Assembly: GCA_003132605.1 (NCBI GenBank)
Contig: PKYJ01000101.1
Coordinates: 1-5,278, forward strand
From: Peptococcaceae bacterium
GTDB taxonomy: Bacteria; Bacillota; DSM-12270; Thermacetogeniales; Thermacetogeniaceae
Length of the DNA stretch: 5,278 nt
Direction of reading: 5' to 3'
This document shows, one piece after another, positions 1 to 5,222 of the stretch (position 1 is the first letter of the stretch; each line of letters begins with the position of its first letter). The notes under the pieces were generated by a model. The model was given only the letters and a program-made list of their open reading frames with translations, did not search any database and was not told the DNA's origin. A program made the position numbers and the translations under genes.

Positions 1-654
1 CGCCGGATCCTCACCGGGAAGCATGCGGTGGGACGGGTGATTGCCCGCCCGTTCATCGGCACACCCGGCCACTTCCAGCGCACCTCCCGGCGCCACGATA
101 TCTCGCTGCCACCTCCGGCCCCCACCCTGCTGGACCGTCTGAGCGATGCCGGCTACCAGGTCGTCGGGGTGGGGAAGGTCTACGATGTCTTTGCCGGACA
201 CGGCGTCAACCTGTCGCTTCCCGCCAGCGGCAACATGGAGATTGCCCTCAAGGCTCTGGGCGCCTTTCAGGACCTGGACAGGGGACTGGTCTTCGCCACC
301 CTGGTCGATTTCGACATGCTTTACGGACACCGCAACGACCCCGCCGGGTACGCCGGCGCTCTCCAGGAGTTTGACGGATTCTTGCCGGAGATCCTCAGGT
401 CGCTGGGAGCGGGCGATATCCTGGCGATCACCGCCGATCACGGCAACGACCCCACCACGCCCGGCACCGATCATTCCCGGGAGTACGTGCCCCTGCTGCT
501 GGCAGGGCCGCAGGTCAGGCCTGCGGCCATCGGGACCCGGCAGACCATGGCCGACCTGGGCGCCACCTTGGCCTCCCTGTTCGGGGTACAACCGGGTGAC
601 GGAACACCAATCCCGGGTATTTTCGACGAACACCAAAGCGGGAAGGGGACGTAA
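1..654 (+). CDS. deoB: Phosphopentomutase, C-terminal part (5' end outside window)
   Basis: Phosphopentomutase (drm/deoB) interconverts ribose or deoxyribose 1-phosphate and 5-phosphate in the cytoplasm, linking nucleoside phosphorolysis to the pentose phosphate pool. The reading frame is open from base 1 and ends at TAA 652-654, giving 217 residues, roughly the last half of a protein of about 390 residues. It begins RRILTGKHAVGRVIARPFIG, typical of the family just before the cap/core junction. The C-terminal metal ligands of this alkaline-phosphatase-superfamily enzyme are all visible: Asp and His in DFDMLYGH (fragment residues 105 and 110), Asp-His in ITADHG (146-147) and His in TDHSRE (158). 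Their spacing agrees with the di-manganese site of Bacillus DeoB. The N-terminal metal Asp and the phosphorylated Thr lie outside the window. GTG at 28 is an internal valine, not a start. The next gene, pdp, makes its substrate and begins 53 bases downstream, so the two are probably one operon. Confidence 0.96.
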   Translation, partial: RRILTGKHAVGRVIARPFIGTPGHFQRTSRRHDISLPPPAPTLLDRLSDAGYQVVGVGKVYDVFAGHGVNLSLPASGNMEIALKALGAFQDLDRGLVFATLVDFDMLYGHRNDPAGYAGALQEFDGFLPEILRSLGAGDILAITADHGNDPTTPGTDHSREYVPLLLAGPQVRPAAIGTRQTMADLGATLASLFGVQPGDGTPIPGIFDEHQSGKGT

Positions 655-689
655 GCGGCGCTAAAAACCTGAAACAATCATCGAACTTC

Positions 690-699
690 GAGAGGGGGG
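690..699 (+). promoter_or_regulatory. Ribosome binding site that fixes the pdp start
   Basis: The purine run GAGAGGGGGG resembles an AGGAGG Shine-Dalgarno and lies 8 bases before ATA 708. No ATG, GTG or TTG codon follows it at a usable distance in the pdp frame. The TTG at 700-702 and ATG at 712-714 that do follow are in another frame that hits TGA at 724-726. The site therefore supports initiation at the ATA codon. Confidence 0.6.
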
Positions 700-707
700 T
701 TGACGCC

Positions 708-2012
708 ATACATGCCCTGGACCTGATTATCAAGAAACGGGACGGGCAATGCCTGTCGCCTGAAGAGATTGCCTTTATGGTCGATGGCCACACCGGGGGG
801 TCAATCCCCGATTACCAGATGGCATCCTTCCTGATGGCGGTGTTTTTTCAGGGTCTGAACTTTGCGGAGACTGTGGCTCTGACCAGGTCCTACATCAACA
901 CCGGTGATGTGGTCGACCTGGCCTCGTTCCCGGGGATCAAGGTGGACAAGCACAGCACCGGAGGCGTTGGCGACAAGACCACCCTGGTGTTGGTCCCGCT
1001 GGTGGCCTCGGCCGGTGTCACCGTGGTGAAGATGTCAGGCCGGGCGCTGGGCTTTACCGGCGGCACCCTGGACAAGCTGGAGAGCATCCCCGGTTTTCGG
1101 GTCGATCTGACGGTATCGGACCTGAAGTCAGTGGCGCGCCGCACCGGAGCCGTCCTGGCCGGACAGACCGGCGACCTGGTGCCGGCCGATAAGAAGATCT
1201 ACGCCCTGCGGGATGTCACCGGGACAGTGGAGTGCCTGCCGCTGATCGCCGCCAGCATCATGTCCAAGAAGATCGCCGGAGGGGCGGACCGGATCGTGCT
1301 GGACGTCAAGGTGGGTCCGGGAGGTTTCATGGCAGACCTGGATCGCGCCAGGGCGCTGGCGGAGATGATGGTGGCCCTGGGACGGGAATTTGGCCGAAGC
1401 GCCGTGGCTGTCCTCAGCAGCATGCAGCAGCCCCTGGGGTTGGCGATCGGCAACGCCCTGGAGGTGCGCGAGGCGCTGTTGACCTTGTCCGGCAGGGGTC
1501 CTGCCGACCTCACAGAACTCTGTCTGCAATTGGGCGCCCAGATGCTGATTGCCGGCGGGGTGGTTGCCGACGCTGCCTCGGGTTACGACCTGCTGGCCGG
1601 AAAGCTGCAGCAGGGAGCGGGGTTGGCCAAGATGCGGGAGATCGTCGCCGCCCAGGGAGGCCTGGCGTCGGTGGTTGATAATCCTGATCTGCTTCCCCTG
1701 GCTGCGGCCCTGGTGGTGGTAAGGTCTGCTGGCAGTGGATATGTTCAAGCCATCAAAGCCAATGAACTGGGATGGGCGTCCCTGCTGCTGGGCGCCGGGC
1801 GGATGCAAAAGGAAGACCAGGTGGACCCTGCCGTGGGCATTACCCTGAGCAAGAAGCTGGGAGACCGGGTGGCGCCGGGGGAGGCCCTGGCGGTCCTGTA
1901 CGTGAACCGGAAAAACAATCTCCAGGAAGCTGAGAGGCGCACTGCCGAAGCCTTTACGATTGGAGAGACCCCTCCTGAAATTCCACCCCTGATCTACGAG
2001 ATCATCTCTTGA
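708..2012 (+). CDS. pdp: Pyrimidine-nucleoside phosphorylase, probable ATA start
   Basis: Pdp cleaves uridine, thymidine and deoxyuridine with phosphate to free base and (deoxy)ribose 1-phosphate in pyrimidine salvage, in the cytoplasm. From 708 the protein has 434 residues, the usual length of Firmicute PyNP (E. coli DeoA is about 440). Visible motifs are the N-terminal IIKKRDG helix (residues 7-13), the phosphate-binding KVDKHSTGGVGDKT loop (78-91), the family signature SGRALGFTGGTLDKLE (110-125), and ALRDVTGT with Arg168, then IAASIMSKK with Ser183 and Lys187. The last three are base-binding residues and have, as I recall, the same numbers in the Geobacillus enzyme. A C-terminal PYNP_C barrel (around 345-434, SGYVQAIKANELG) follows. 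ATA 708 aligns with the usual initiator Met. The first ATG, at 777, would remove 23 residues including KRDG. The signature has Ala and Phe (SGRALGF) where SGRGLGH is more usual. The function call is secure; the start is inferred. Confidence 0.93.
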   Translation: MHALDLIIKKRDGQCLSPEEIAFMVDGHTGGSIPDYQMASFLMAVFFQGLNFAETVALTRSYINTGDVVDLASFPGIKVDKHSTGGVGDKTTLVLVPLVASAGVTVVKMSGRALGFTGGTLDKLESIPGFRVDLTVSDLKSVARRTGAVLAGQTGDLVPADKKIYALRDVTGTVECLPLIAASIMSKKIAGGADRIVLDVKVGPGGFMADLDRARALAEMMVALGREFGRSAVAVLSSMQQPLGLAIGNALEVREALLTLSGRGPADLTELCLQLGAQMLIAGGVVADAASGYDLLAGKLQQGAGLAKMREIVAAQGGLASVVDNPDLLPLAAALVVVRSAGSGYVQAIKANELGWASLLLGAGRMQKEDQVDPAVGITLSKKLGDRVAPGEALAVLYVNRKNNLQEAERRTAEAFTIGETPPEIPPLIYEIIS

Positions 2013-2039
2013 CATTCCTACCTTTTTGACCTTCCTACC
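2009..2039 (+). repeat. Short tandem direct repeat at the pdp stop codon
   Basis: TTGACATTCCTACC (2009-2022) and TTGACCTTCCTACC (2026-2039) differ at one base and are separated by TTT, giving a 17-base period. The first copy contains the pdp stop codon (TGA 2010-2012). TTGACA in the first copy resembles a sigma-A -35 box, but no -10 box stands at the right distance. The function is unknown; it may be a simple duplication or a pair of protein-binding sites. Confidence 0.6.
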
Positions 2040-2099
2040 TGGAAAATAGCCCCACGATTGGTTTTCATCTTCTGTGCCATTTTAAACCCCTCGTTTGCT

Positions 2100-2251
2100 G
2101 TTCAACTGGGTCTTTGCTTCGGTGGCCCCCACTGAAGCTTAGAGCCAGTTAATACAGTGGCGTAGCCGCTCTTATTCCACCGCTTTGGATAAGCGGGGGC
2201 ATTAGAGCGGGTTGCCATCTGTGGAAAAGAGTTCCTGGGTTGTTCAGTTGA
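2100..2251 (+). ncRNA. Two-hairpin structured intergenic element, possibly HEARO/omega-like RNA
   Basis: This non-coding stretch between pdp and dacF can form two long hairpins joined by AATA. Hairpin A (2104-2150) pairs 19 of 22 positions around a CCC loop (2126-2128), with one G-T wobble and three mismatches. Hairpin B (2155-2221) is an extended stem around loop TGGAT (2186-2190). Its paired blocks are CAG/CTG, TGGC/GCCA, CCGCTCT/AGAGCGG and CCGCTT/AAGCGG. A 7-base inverted pair, TCAACTG 2102-2108 and CAGTTGA 2245-2251, could close the whole unit, competing in part with hairpin A. There is no U-run after either hairpin, so neither is an ordinary terminator. The overall form and blocks such as GGCGTAGCCGCTC recall, from memory only, HEARO (IscB omega) RNAs, which can occur without an iscB gene. 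A dispersed palindromic repeat or MITE remnant, or a dacF leader structure, are the alternatives. The structure is seen; the family is a guess. The strand is chosen from that guess. Confidence 0.45.
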
Positions 2252-2297
2252 GATGCTGCAAATAATACTGGGAGAACAGACGAGGGGGGCCAAGACA

Positions 2298-3449
2298 ATG
2301 CACCATTTTACCCGAAAAATGATTGTACTGGCGGTAGTTTTGACATTCATGCTGCAGCTGCCGGCAGCAGCCTGGAGCAGTGAGCCGGCTCTGGAGACCG
2401 ACGCCGTCTCTGCCGTGCTTATGGACGCTTATACGGGCAAGATCTTATATGAGAAGGAGCCGCACAAACGGGTGGCTCCCGCCAGTGTCACCAAGGTGTT
2501 GACGCTGCTGGTGGCTTTGGATGCCCTGCATAAGGGCAAGGTGAAGTGGGACGACCGGGTAGGCGCCAGCGAGTCGGCCTGGGAGATGGGGGGCTCGGAG
2601 ATCTGGCTGGAGCCGGGTGAATCGATGACCTTCCGGGAGATGATGATCGCTATCGCGGTCGGCTCGGCCAACGACGCCTGTGTTGCGGTAGCCGAACATA
2701 TTGCCGGCAGTGAGCAGGCGTATGTCGCCCTGATTAACGAGAAGGCCAGGTCGTTGGGCTGCAAAGACACCCATTTTGTCAATTGTCATGGTCTTCCAGC
2801 CAAAGACCACTATACCAGCGCCTACGACATGGCCCTGATCTGCCGGGATGCCCTCAAATACCCGGAGATGCTTAGCCTGACTTCGATCAAGCACTACTAC
2901 GAGCTGCGGGGCGGCAAGGTCAAGCTGGACAATACCAATAAGCTGCTCTGGTGGTATGACGGCGCCGACGGATTCAAGACCGGCTGGACAACCGAAGCCA
3001 ACTACTGCCTGGCATCGACCGTGAAGCGCGGCGACCTGCGCCTGATCTGCTGTGTGTTCGGGGTGCCTGAACCCCGCGGGCACTTTAAGGAATCTACCAA
3101 GCTTTTAAATTGGGCGTTTGCCAATTACGGCTTTCAAACCCTGGCCCAGCCCGGCCAGGTCCTGGGCAAGGTGCGAGTCGGCAGCGGCGCCCAGGATCAG
3201 GTGGATGCAGTCGCACCCCGGAGTATCGGCATCCTGATCAAGAAGGGGGAGACCGGAGCAGCCACCCTGGACGTGAAACTGCCGAAAATCGTCAGGGCGC
3301 CGGTGAAAAAGGGCTCTCCCCTGGGAGAGGCCAGGGTGCTGGAGCAGGGAAAAGTAGTAGAAACGGTTGTGCTTCAGGCCAAAGAGGATGTGCCGAAGGG
3401 CAGCTTCTGGCGCCTGTTTGATAAGAGCTTCCACGCCCTGACCAAGTGA
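2298..3449 (+). CDS. dacF: D-alanyl-D-alanine carboxypeptidase, DacF-type penicillin-binding protein
   Basis: A low-molecular-weight penicillin-binding protein (peptidase S11) that removes the terminal D-Ala from peptidoglycan stem peptides outside the membrane. In B. subtilis DacF is made in the forespore and helps set cortex cross-linking. The start at ATG 2298 is preferred because GAGGGGGG (2282-2289) lies 8 bases upstream and the protein then begins with a signal peptide: basic HHFTRK, a hydrophobic stretch at about residues 8-21, and cleavage near PAAAW. An in-frame ATG at 2253 would bury this signal behind 15 polar residues. The 383-residue product has the three active-site motifs: SVTK (nucleophile Ser63, Lys66), SAN (123-125) and KTG (227-229). 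A PBP5_C beta domain follows (about 280-370), and a short amphipathic C-terminal helix (FWRLFDKSFHAL) is a likely membrane anchor. Its position just before spoIIAA is the classic dacF position. A possible sigma-F -10 lies at 2258-2267. Confidence 0.95.
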   Translation: MHHFTRKMIVLAVVLTFMLQLPAAAWSSEPALETDAVSAVLMDAYTGKILYEKEPHKRVAPASVTKVLTLLVALDALHKGKVKWDDRVGASESAWEMGGSEIWLEPGESMTFREMMIAIAVGSANDACVAVAEHIAGSEQAYVALINEKARSLGCKDTHFVNCHGLPAKDHYTSAYDMALICRDALKYPEMLSLTSIKHYYELRGGKVKLDNTNKLLWWYDGADGFKTGWTTEANYCLASTVKRGDLRLICCVFGVPEPRGHFKESTKLLNWAFANYGFQTLAQPGQVLGKVRVGSGAQDQVDAVAPRSIGILIKKGETGAATLDVKLPKIVRAPVKKGSPLGEARVLEQGKVVETVVLQAKEDVPKGSFWRLFDKSFHALTK

Positions 3450-3472
3450 GGGCAGGTGAGAACCGGCAAATC

Positions 3473-3494
3473 AAGCCCCTTCGGGGGCTTTTTT
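3473..3494 (+). terminator. Rho-independent terminator of dacF
   Basis: A perfect 7-bp stem, AAGCCCC (3473-3479) with GGGGCTT (3484-3490), closes a TTCG loop, the extra-stable C(UUCG)G tetraloop. It runs into a T tract (3489-3494). It lies 23 bases after the dacF stop, so it should end dacF transcription before the spoIIA operon. Confidence 0.92.
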
Positions 3495-3508
3495 AGTTCC
3501 ATTATTAT

Positions 3509-3537
3509 GCAGGAATTTTTTTGGCAATGGAGAACAC
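3509..3537 (+). promoter_or_regulatory. Candidate sigma-H promoter of the spoIIA operon
   Basis: GCAGGAATT (3509-3517) matches the sigma-H -35 consensus RnAGGAwWW at every position. After an 11-base spacer, GGAGAACAC (3529-3537) matches RnnGAATww except C for T in the core and C at the last position. B. subtilis spoIIA is transcribed by sigma-H with Spo0A, and this site sits in the same place, after the dacF terminator and 42 bases before the spoIIAA start. I see no convincing Spo0A box (TTTGTCRAA) beside it. A 7-of-9 match, TTTGGCAAT (3520-3528), lies inside the spacer. Confidence 0.6.
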
Positions 3538-3578
3538 TTCAATTACAAGAACAGTTCCAATAACTAGGAGGCGGTGAC

Positions 3579-3917
3579 ATGGGATATGAGATTCGGAAAG
3601 AGGGCGACATCCTGATAGTCAGGGTTAATGGGGAGTTCGATCTCCATGTGGCAGATTATGCCCGGCGGGACATCGATATACAGATCAGGGCCCAGGGGGT
3701 GAAACACATCCTCTTCGACCTGGGAGGTCTGACTTTTATCGACAGTTCAGGCCTGGGCGTGATCCTCGGAAGGTATCGCAAGGTATCGGAAAACGGCGGC
3801 CGGGCAGCCATTTCCGGCGCCCCTCCCAATATAAAGAAAGTGATGGAGATTTCCGGGCTGAACCGCCTGATGCCTTTCTTTGTCGATTGTGCCTCGGCCA
3901 TGCTGGAACTTGGATAG
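3579..3917 (+). CDS. spoIIAA: Anti-sigma-F factor antagonist SpoIIAA
   Basis: SpoIIAA is the anti-anti-sigma factor of forespore sigma-F. Unphosphorylated, it binds the SpoIIAB-ADP complex and frees sigma-F; SpoIIAB phosphorylates it and SpoIIE dephosphorylates it. The 112-residue protein is a single STAS domain. The sequence FIDSSGLGVILGRY (residues 54-67) contains the phosphorylation site: Ser56 after Asp55, corresponding to Ser58 of B. subtilis by alignment of the DSSGLGVILGRY motif. The C-terminal helix carries the usual MEISGLNRLMPFF segment. ATG 3579 is preceded by AGGAGG (3566-3571) within a longer near-complete match to the 16S rRNA 3' end, implying strong translation. It is first in the spoIIA operon and its stop is 16 bases before the spoIIAB start. 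The length and motif fit SpoIIAA, and the context separates it from the general-stress paralogue RsbV. Confidence 0.97.
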   Translation: MGYEIRKEGDILIVRVNGEFDLHVADYARRDIDIQIRAQGVKHILFDLGGLTFIDSSGLGVILGRYRKVSENGGRAAISGAPPNIKKVMEISGLNRLMPFFVDCASAMLELG

Positions 3918-3933
3918 AGAGGTGGAGCCATTG

Positions 3934-4377
3934 ATGATACGTAATCAGATGAGGCTGGAGTTTCTGAGCTGTTCTGAAAATGTCGGTCTGGCCCGGGTGG
4001 CGGTGGCGGCCTTTGCGTCCGGGGTGGATTTCAATCTCAGTGACCTGGAAGAGATCAAGGTGGCGGTATCAGAAGCCGTATCCAATGCTATGATCCATGG
4101 ATACGAAGGAGCGACGACCGGAACGGTGCGGCTTTCGGCCTCGCTCTCCGATGAGGCCCTGGAGATCGTGGTTGAGGACGACGGAAAGGGGATTCCGGAT
4201 GTGGAGCAGGCCATGCTGCCCGGGACGGGGAGCGACCCGGAGCGTTTAGGGCTGGGCTTTGTCTTTATGAAGTCTTTCATGGATGAAGTGGATGTGTGGA
4301 CTGAAGTCGGGAAAGGGACGAGGGTGAAGCTGCTTAAATCCCTGCCCGGAAACGGTAGTCATTTGGCAAATCTGTGA
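3934..4377 (+). CDS. spoIIAB: Anti-sigma-F factor / serine kinase SpoIIAB
   Basis: SpoIIAB is a GHKL-fold kinase that holds sigma-F inactive in an ATP-bound dimer and phosphorylates SpoIIAA. The 147-residue length matches the family (about 146). The N box is EAVSNAMIHGYE, with the catalytic Glu47 and Mg-coordinating Asn51. The G1 box is EDDGKGI (81-87). The G2 box lies in ERLGLGFVFMKSFMDEV (103-119), followed by the closing GKGTRVKL strand. The ATP lid (LPGTGSDPERLGLGF, 95-109) lacks the QPLFTT sequence of the Bacillus protein but resembles my recollection of Peptococcaceae homologues. ATG 3934 is chosen because GAGGTGGAG (3919-3927) lies 6 bases upstream and the product starts MIRNQMRLEF, like MKNEMHLEF of B. 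subtilis. An in-frame ATG at 3880 lies inside spoIIAA and is not needed. The TTG at 3931 directly before it is a less likely alternative. Confidence 0.96.
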   Translation: MIRNQMRLEFLSCSENVGLARVAVAAFASGVDFNLSDLEEIKVAVSEAVSNAMIHGYEGATTGTVRLSASLSDEALEIVVEDDGKGIPDVEQAMLPGTGSDPERLGLGFVFMKSFMDEVDVWTEVGKGTRVKLLKSLPGNGSHLANL

Positions 4378-4393
4378 AAAACTGAGGACGATC

Positions 4394-5164
4394 ATGGCTT
4401 CCTTACAAGAGATGAGCCTGCCAAATTTCCCCCTGCTCTCCGAAAAGGAGACATCCAAACTGCTGGCGAAAGCCCGCAAGGGAGATCACAATGCCCGGGA
4501 GAAGCTGGTAAACAGCAATTTCCGGCTGGTGTTCAATATCGTCAAGCGCTTCGAGGGGCGCGGCTACGACCAGGACGATCTGTTTCAGGTTGGAGCGATT
4601 GGCCTGATCAAGGCGATTGATCACTTTGACCCGGGATACGGTGTCAAGTTTTCGACCTACGCCGTACCGCTGATCATCGGGGAGATCAGGCGGTTTCTCC
4701 GGGACGACAATCCGGTAAAAGTGACTCGCTCCCTGAAGGAGAAGGGAATCCTGGTCAAGAGAGCGAGGGAAAACCTGATCGGCGCCCTTGGTCGTGAGCC
4801 GACCGTTGCCGAGATCGCTGAAGCGATGCAGTGCGGGAAGGATGAGGTGATCACCGCCCTGGAGGCGGCCCAGCCGATCATCTCTCTCTTTGAAACCGTA
4901 TCTCAATCTCAGAATGATAACGAACCGCTGTGTATTATCGACTCCCTCAAGAACGAGGACGGCCAGGATGCCTGGTTTGAGCGAATTGCCCTGCGCCAGG
5001 CCTTTACCAACCTCTCGCCCCGGGAGCGGCAGATCATCTGGCTGCGGTTCTTCCAGGACAAGACCCAGGCTGAGATCGGCGCCCTGATCGGGTTGTCCCA
5101 GGTGCAGGTGTCACGCCTGGAGCACCAGGCCGTCTCCAGGCTGCGCGAGCACCTGGAGACTTAG
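4394..5164 (+). CDS. sigF: RNA polymerase sporulation sigma factor SigF
   Basis: Sigma-F directs the first forespore-specific transcription after asymmetric division and is held by SpoIIAB, encoded just upstream. The 256-residue protein shows the sigma-70 family layout. Region 2 (about 37-106) includes the core-binding DLFQVGAIGLIKAIDHFD and the -10-reading STYAVPLIIGEIRRFLRDD. Region 3 (about 112-160) contains LGREPTVAEIAEAM. Region 4 (about 204-253) has the -35 recognition helix in TQAEIGALIGLSQVQVSRLE. The ISQVQVSRLE-type helix is shared by sigma-F and sigma-G; the position after spoIIAB decides for SigF, since sigG normally sits beside sigE/spoIIGA. ATG 4394 has GAGGA (4384-4388) 5 bases upstream and is 16 bases after the spoIIAB stop, consistent with operon expression. 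In B. subtilis spoVAA follows; here it does not. Confidence 0.96.
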   Translation: MASLQEMSLPNFPLLSEKETSKLLAKARKGDHNAREKLVNSNFRLVFNIVKRFEGRGYDQDDLFQVGAIGLIKAIDHFDPGYGVKFSTYAVPLIIGEIRRFLRDDNPVKVTRSLKEKGILVKRARENLIGALGREPTVAEIAEAMQCGKDEVITALEAAQPIISLFETVSQSQNDNEPLCIIDSLKNEDGQDAWFERIALRQAFTNLSPRERQIIWLRFFQDKTQAEIGALIGLSQVQVSRLEHQAVSRLREHLET

Positions 5165-5192
5165 TATATTTGCCTGCCGGGGGGACATAATA
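5164..5192 (+). promoter_or_regulatory. Candidate forespore (sigma-G/sigma-F) promoter for the gene after sigF
   Basis: GTATA (5164-5168) fits the forespore sigma -35 (gnATR / GywTA), and CATAATA (5186-5192) is an exact fit to the sigma-G -10 form CAtnnTA. The spacer is 17 bases, one less than the 18 I recall for sigma-G. A start point near 5199 would leave about 24 bases before TTG 5223, including its AGGAGG. CATAAT also fits a sigma-A -10 at five of six bases, but no sigma-A -35 stands at 16-18 bases. This is prediction only, as short sites occur by chance. Confidence 0.4.
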
Positions 5193-5208
5193 TGAACAGT
5201 ATACAGAT

Positions 5209-5214
5209 AGGAGG
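5209..5214 (+). promoter_or_regulatory. Ribosome binding site selecting the TTG start at 5223
   Basis: A perfect AGGAGG lies 8 bases before TTG 5223. It supports that codon rather than ATG 5192, whose frame runs through the Shine-Dalgarno itself and encodes a low-complexity Gly/Ser-rich peptide. Confidence 0.75.
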
Positions 5215-5222
5215 CGGTAGCT

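Noticed and set aside
777..2012. ATG 777 as the start of pdp
   Set aside because: It would delete 23 residues that match the family N-terminus, including KRDG, and has no clear Shine-Dalgarno at a good distance.
1128..2015. Long open frame on the minus strand opposite pdp (295 codons)
   Set aside because: It is the antisense shadow of a well-supported enzyme gene in high-GC sequence, with low-complexity His/Gln/Gly-rich translation and no recognisable domain.
2104..2221. Intergenic hairpins as a simple terminator for pdp
   Set aside because: Neither hairpin is followed by a T run, and both are much longer than an ordinary Rho-independent terminator stem.
2253..2297. ATG 2253 as the start of dacF
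   Set aside because: It would put 15 mostly polar residues before a well-formed signal peptide. ATG 2298 has a strong Shine-Dalgarno 8 bases upstream.
2445..3083. Minus-strand open frame opposite dacF (212 codons)
   Set aside because: It lies wholly within dacF, which carries all three catalytic motifs. The antisense translation shows no family features.
3520..3528. TTTGGCAAT as a Spo0A box
   Set aside because: It matches only 7 of 9 positions of TTTGTCRAA and lies inside the sigma-H spacer, not in a usual activating position.
3880..3933. ATG 3880 as the start of spoIIAB, overlapping spoIIAA
   Set aside because: The extra 18 residues do not resemble SpoIIAB N-termini. ATG 3934 has a Shine-Dalgarno and matches the family start.
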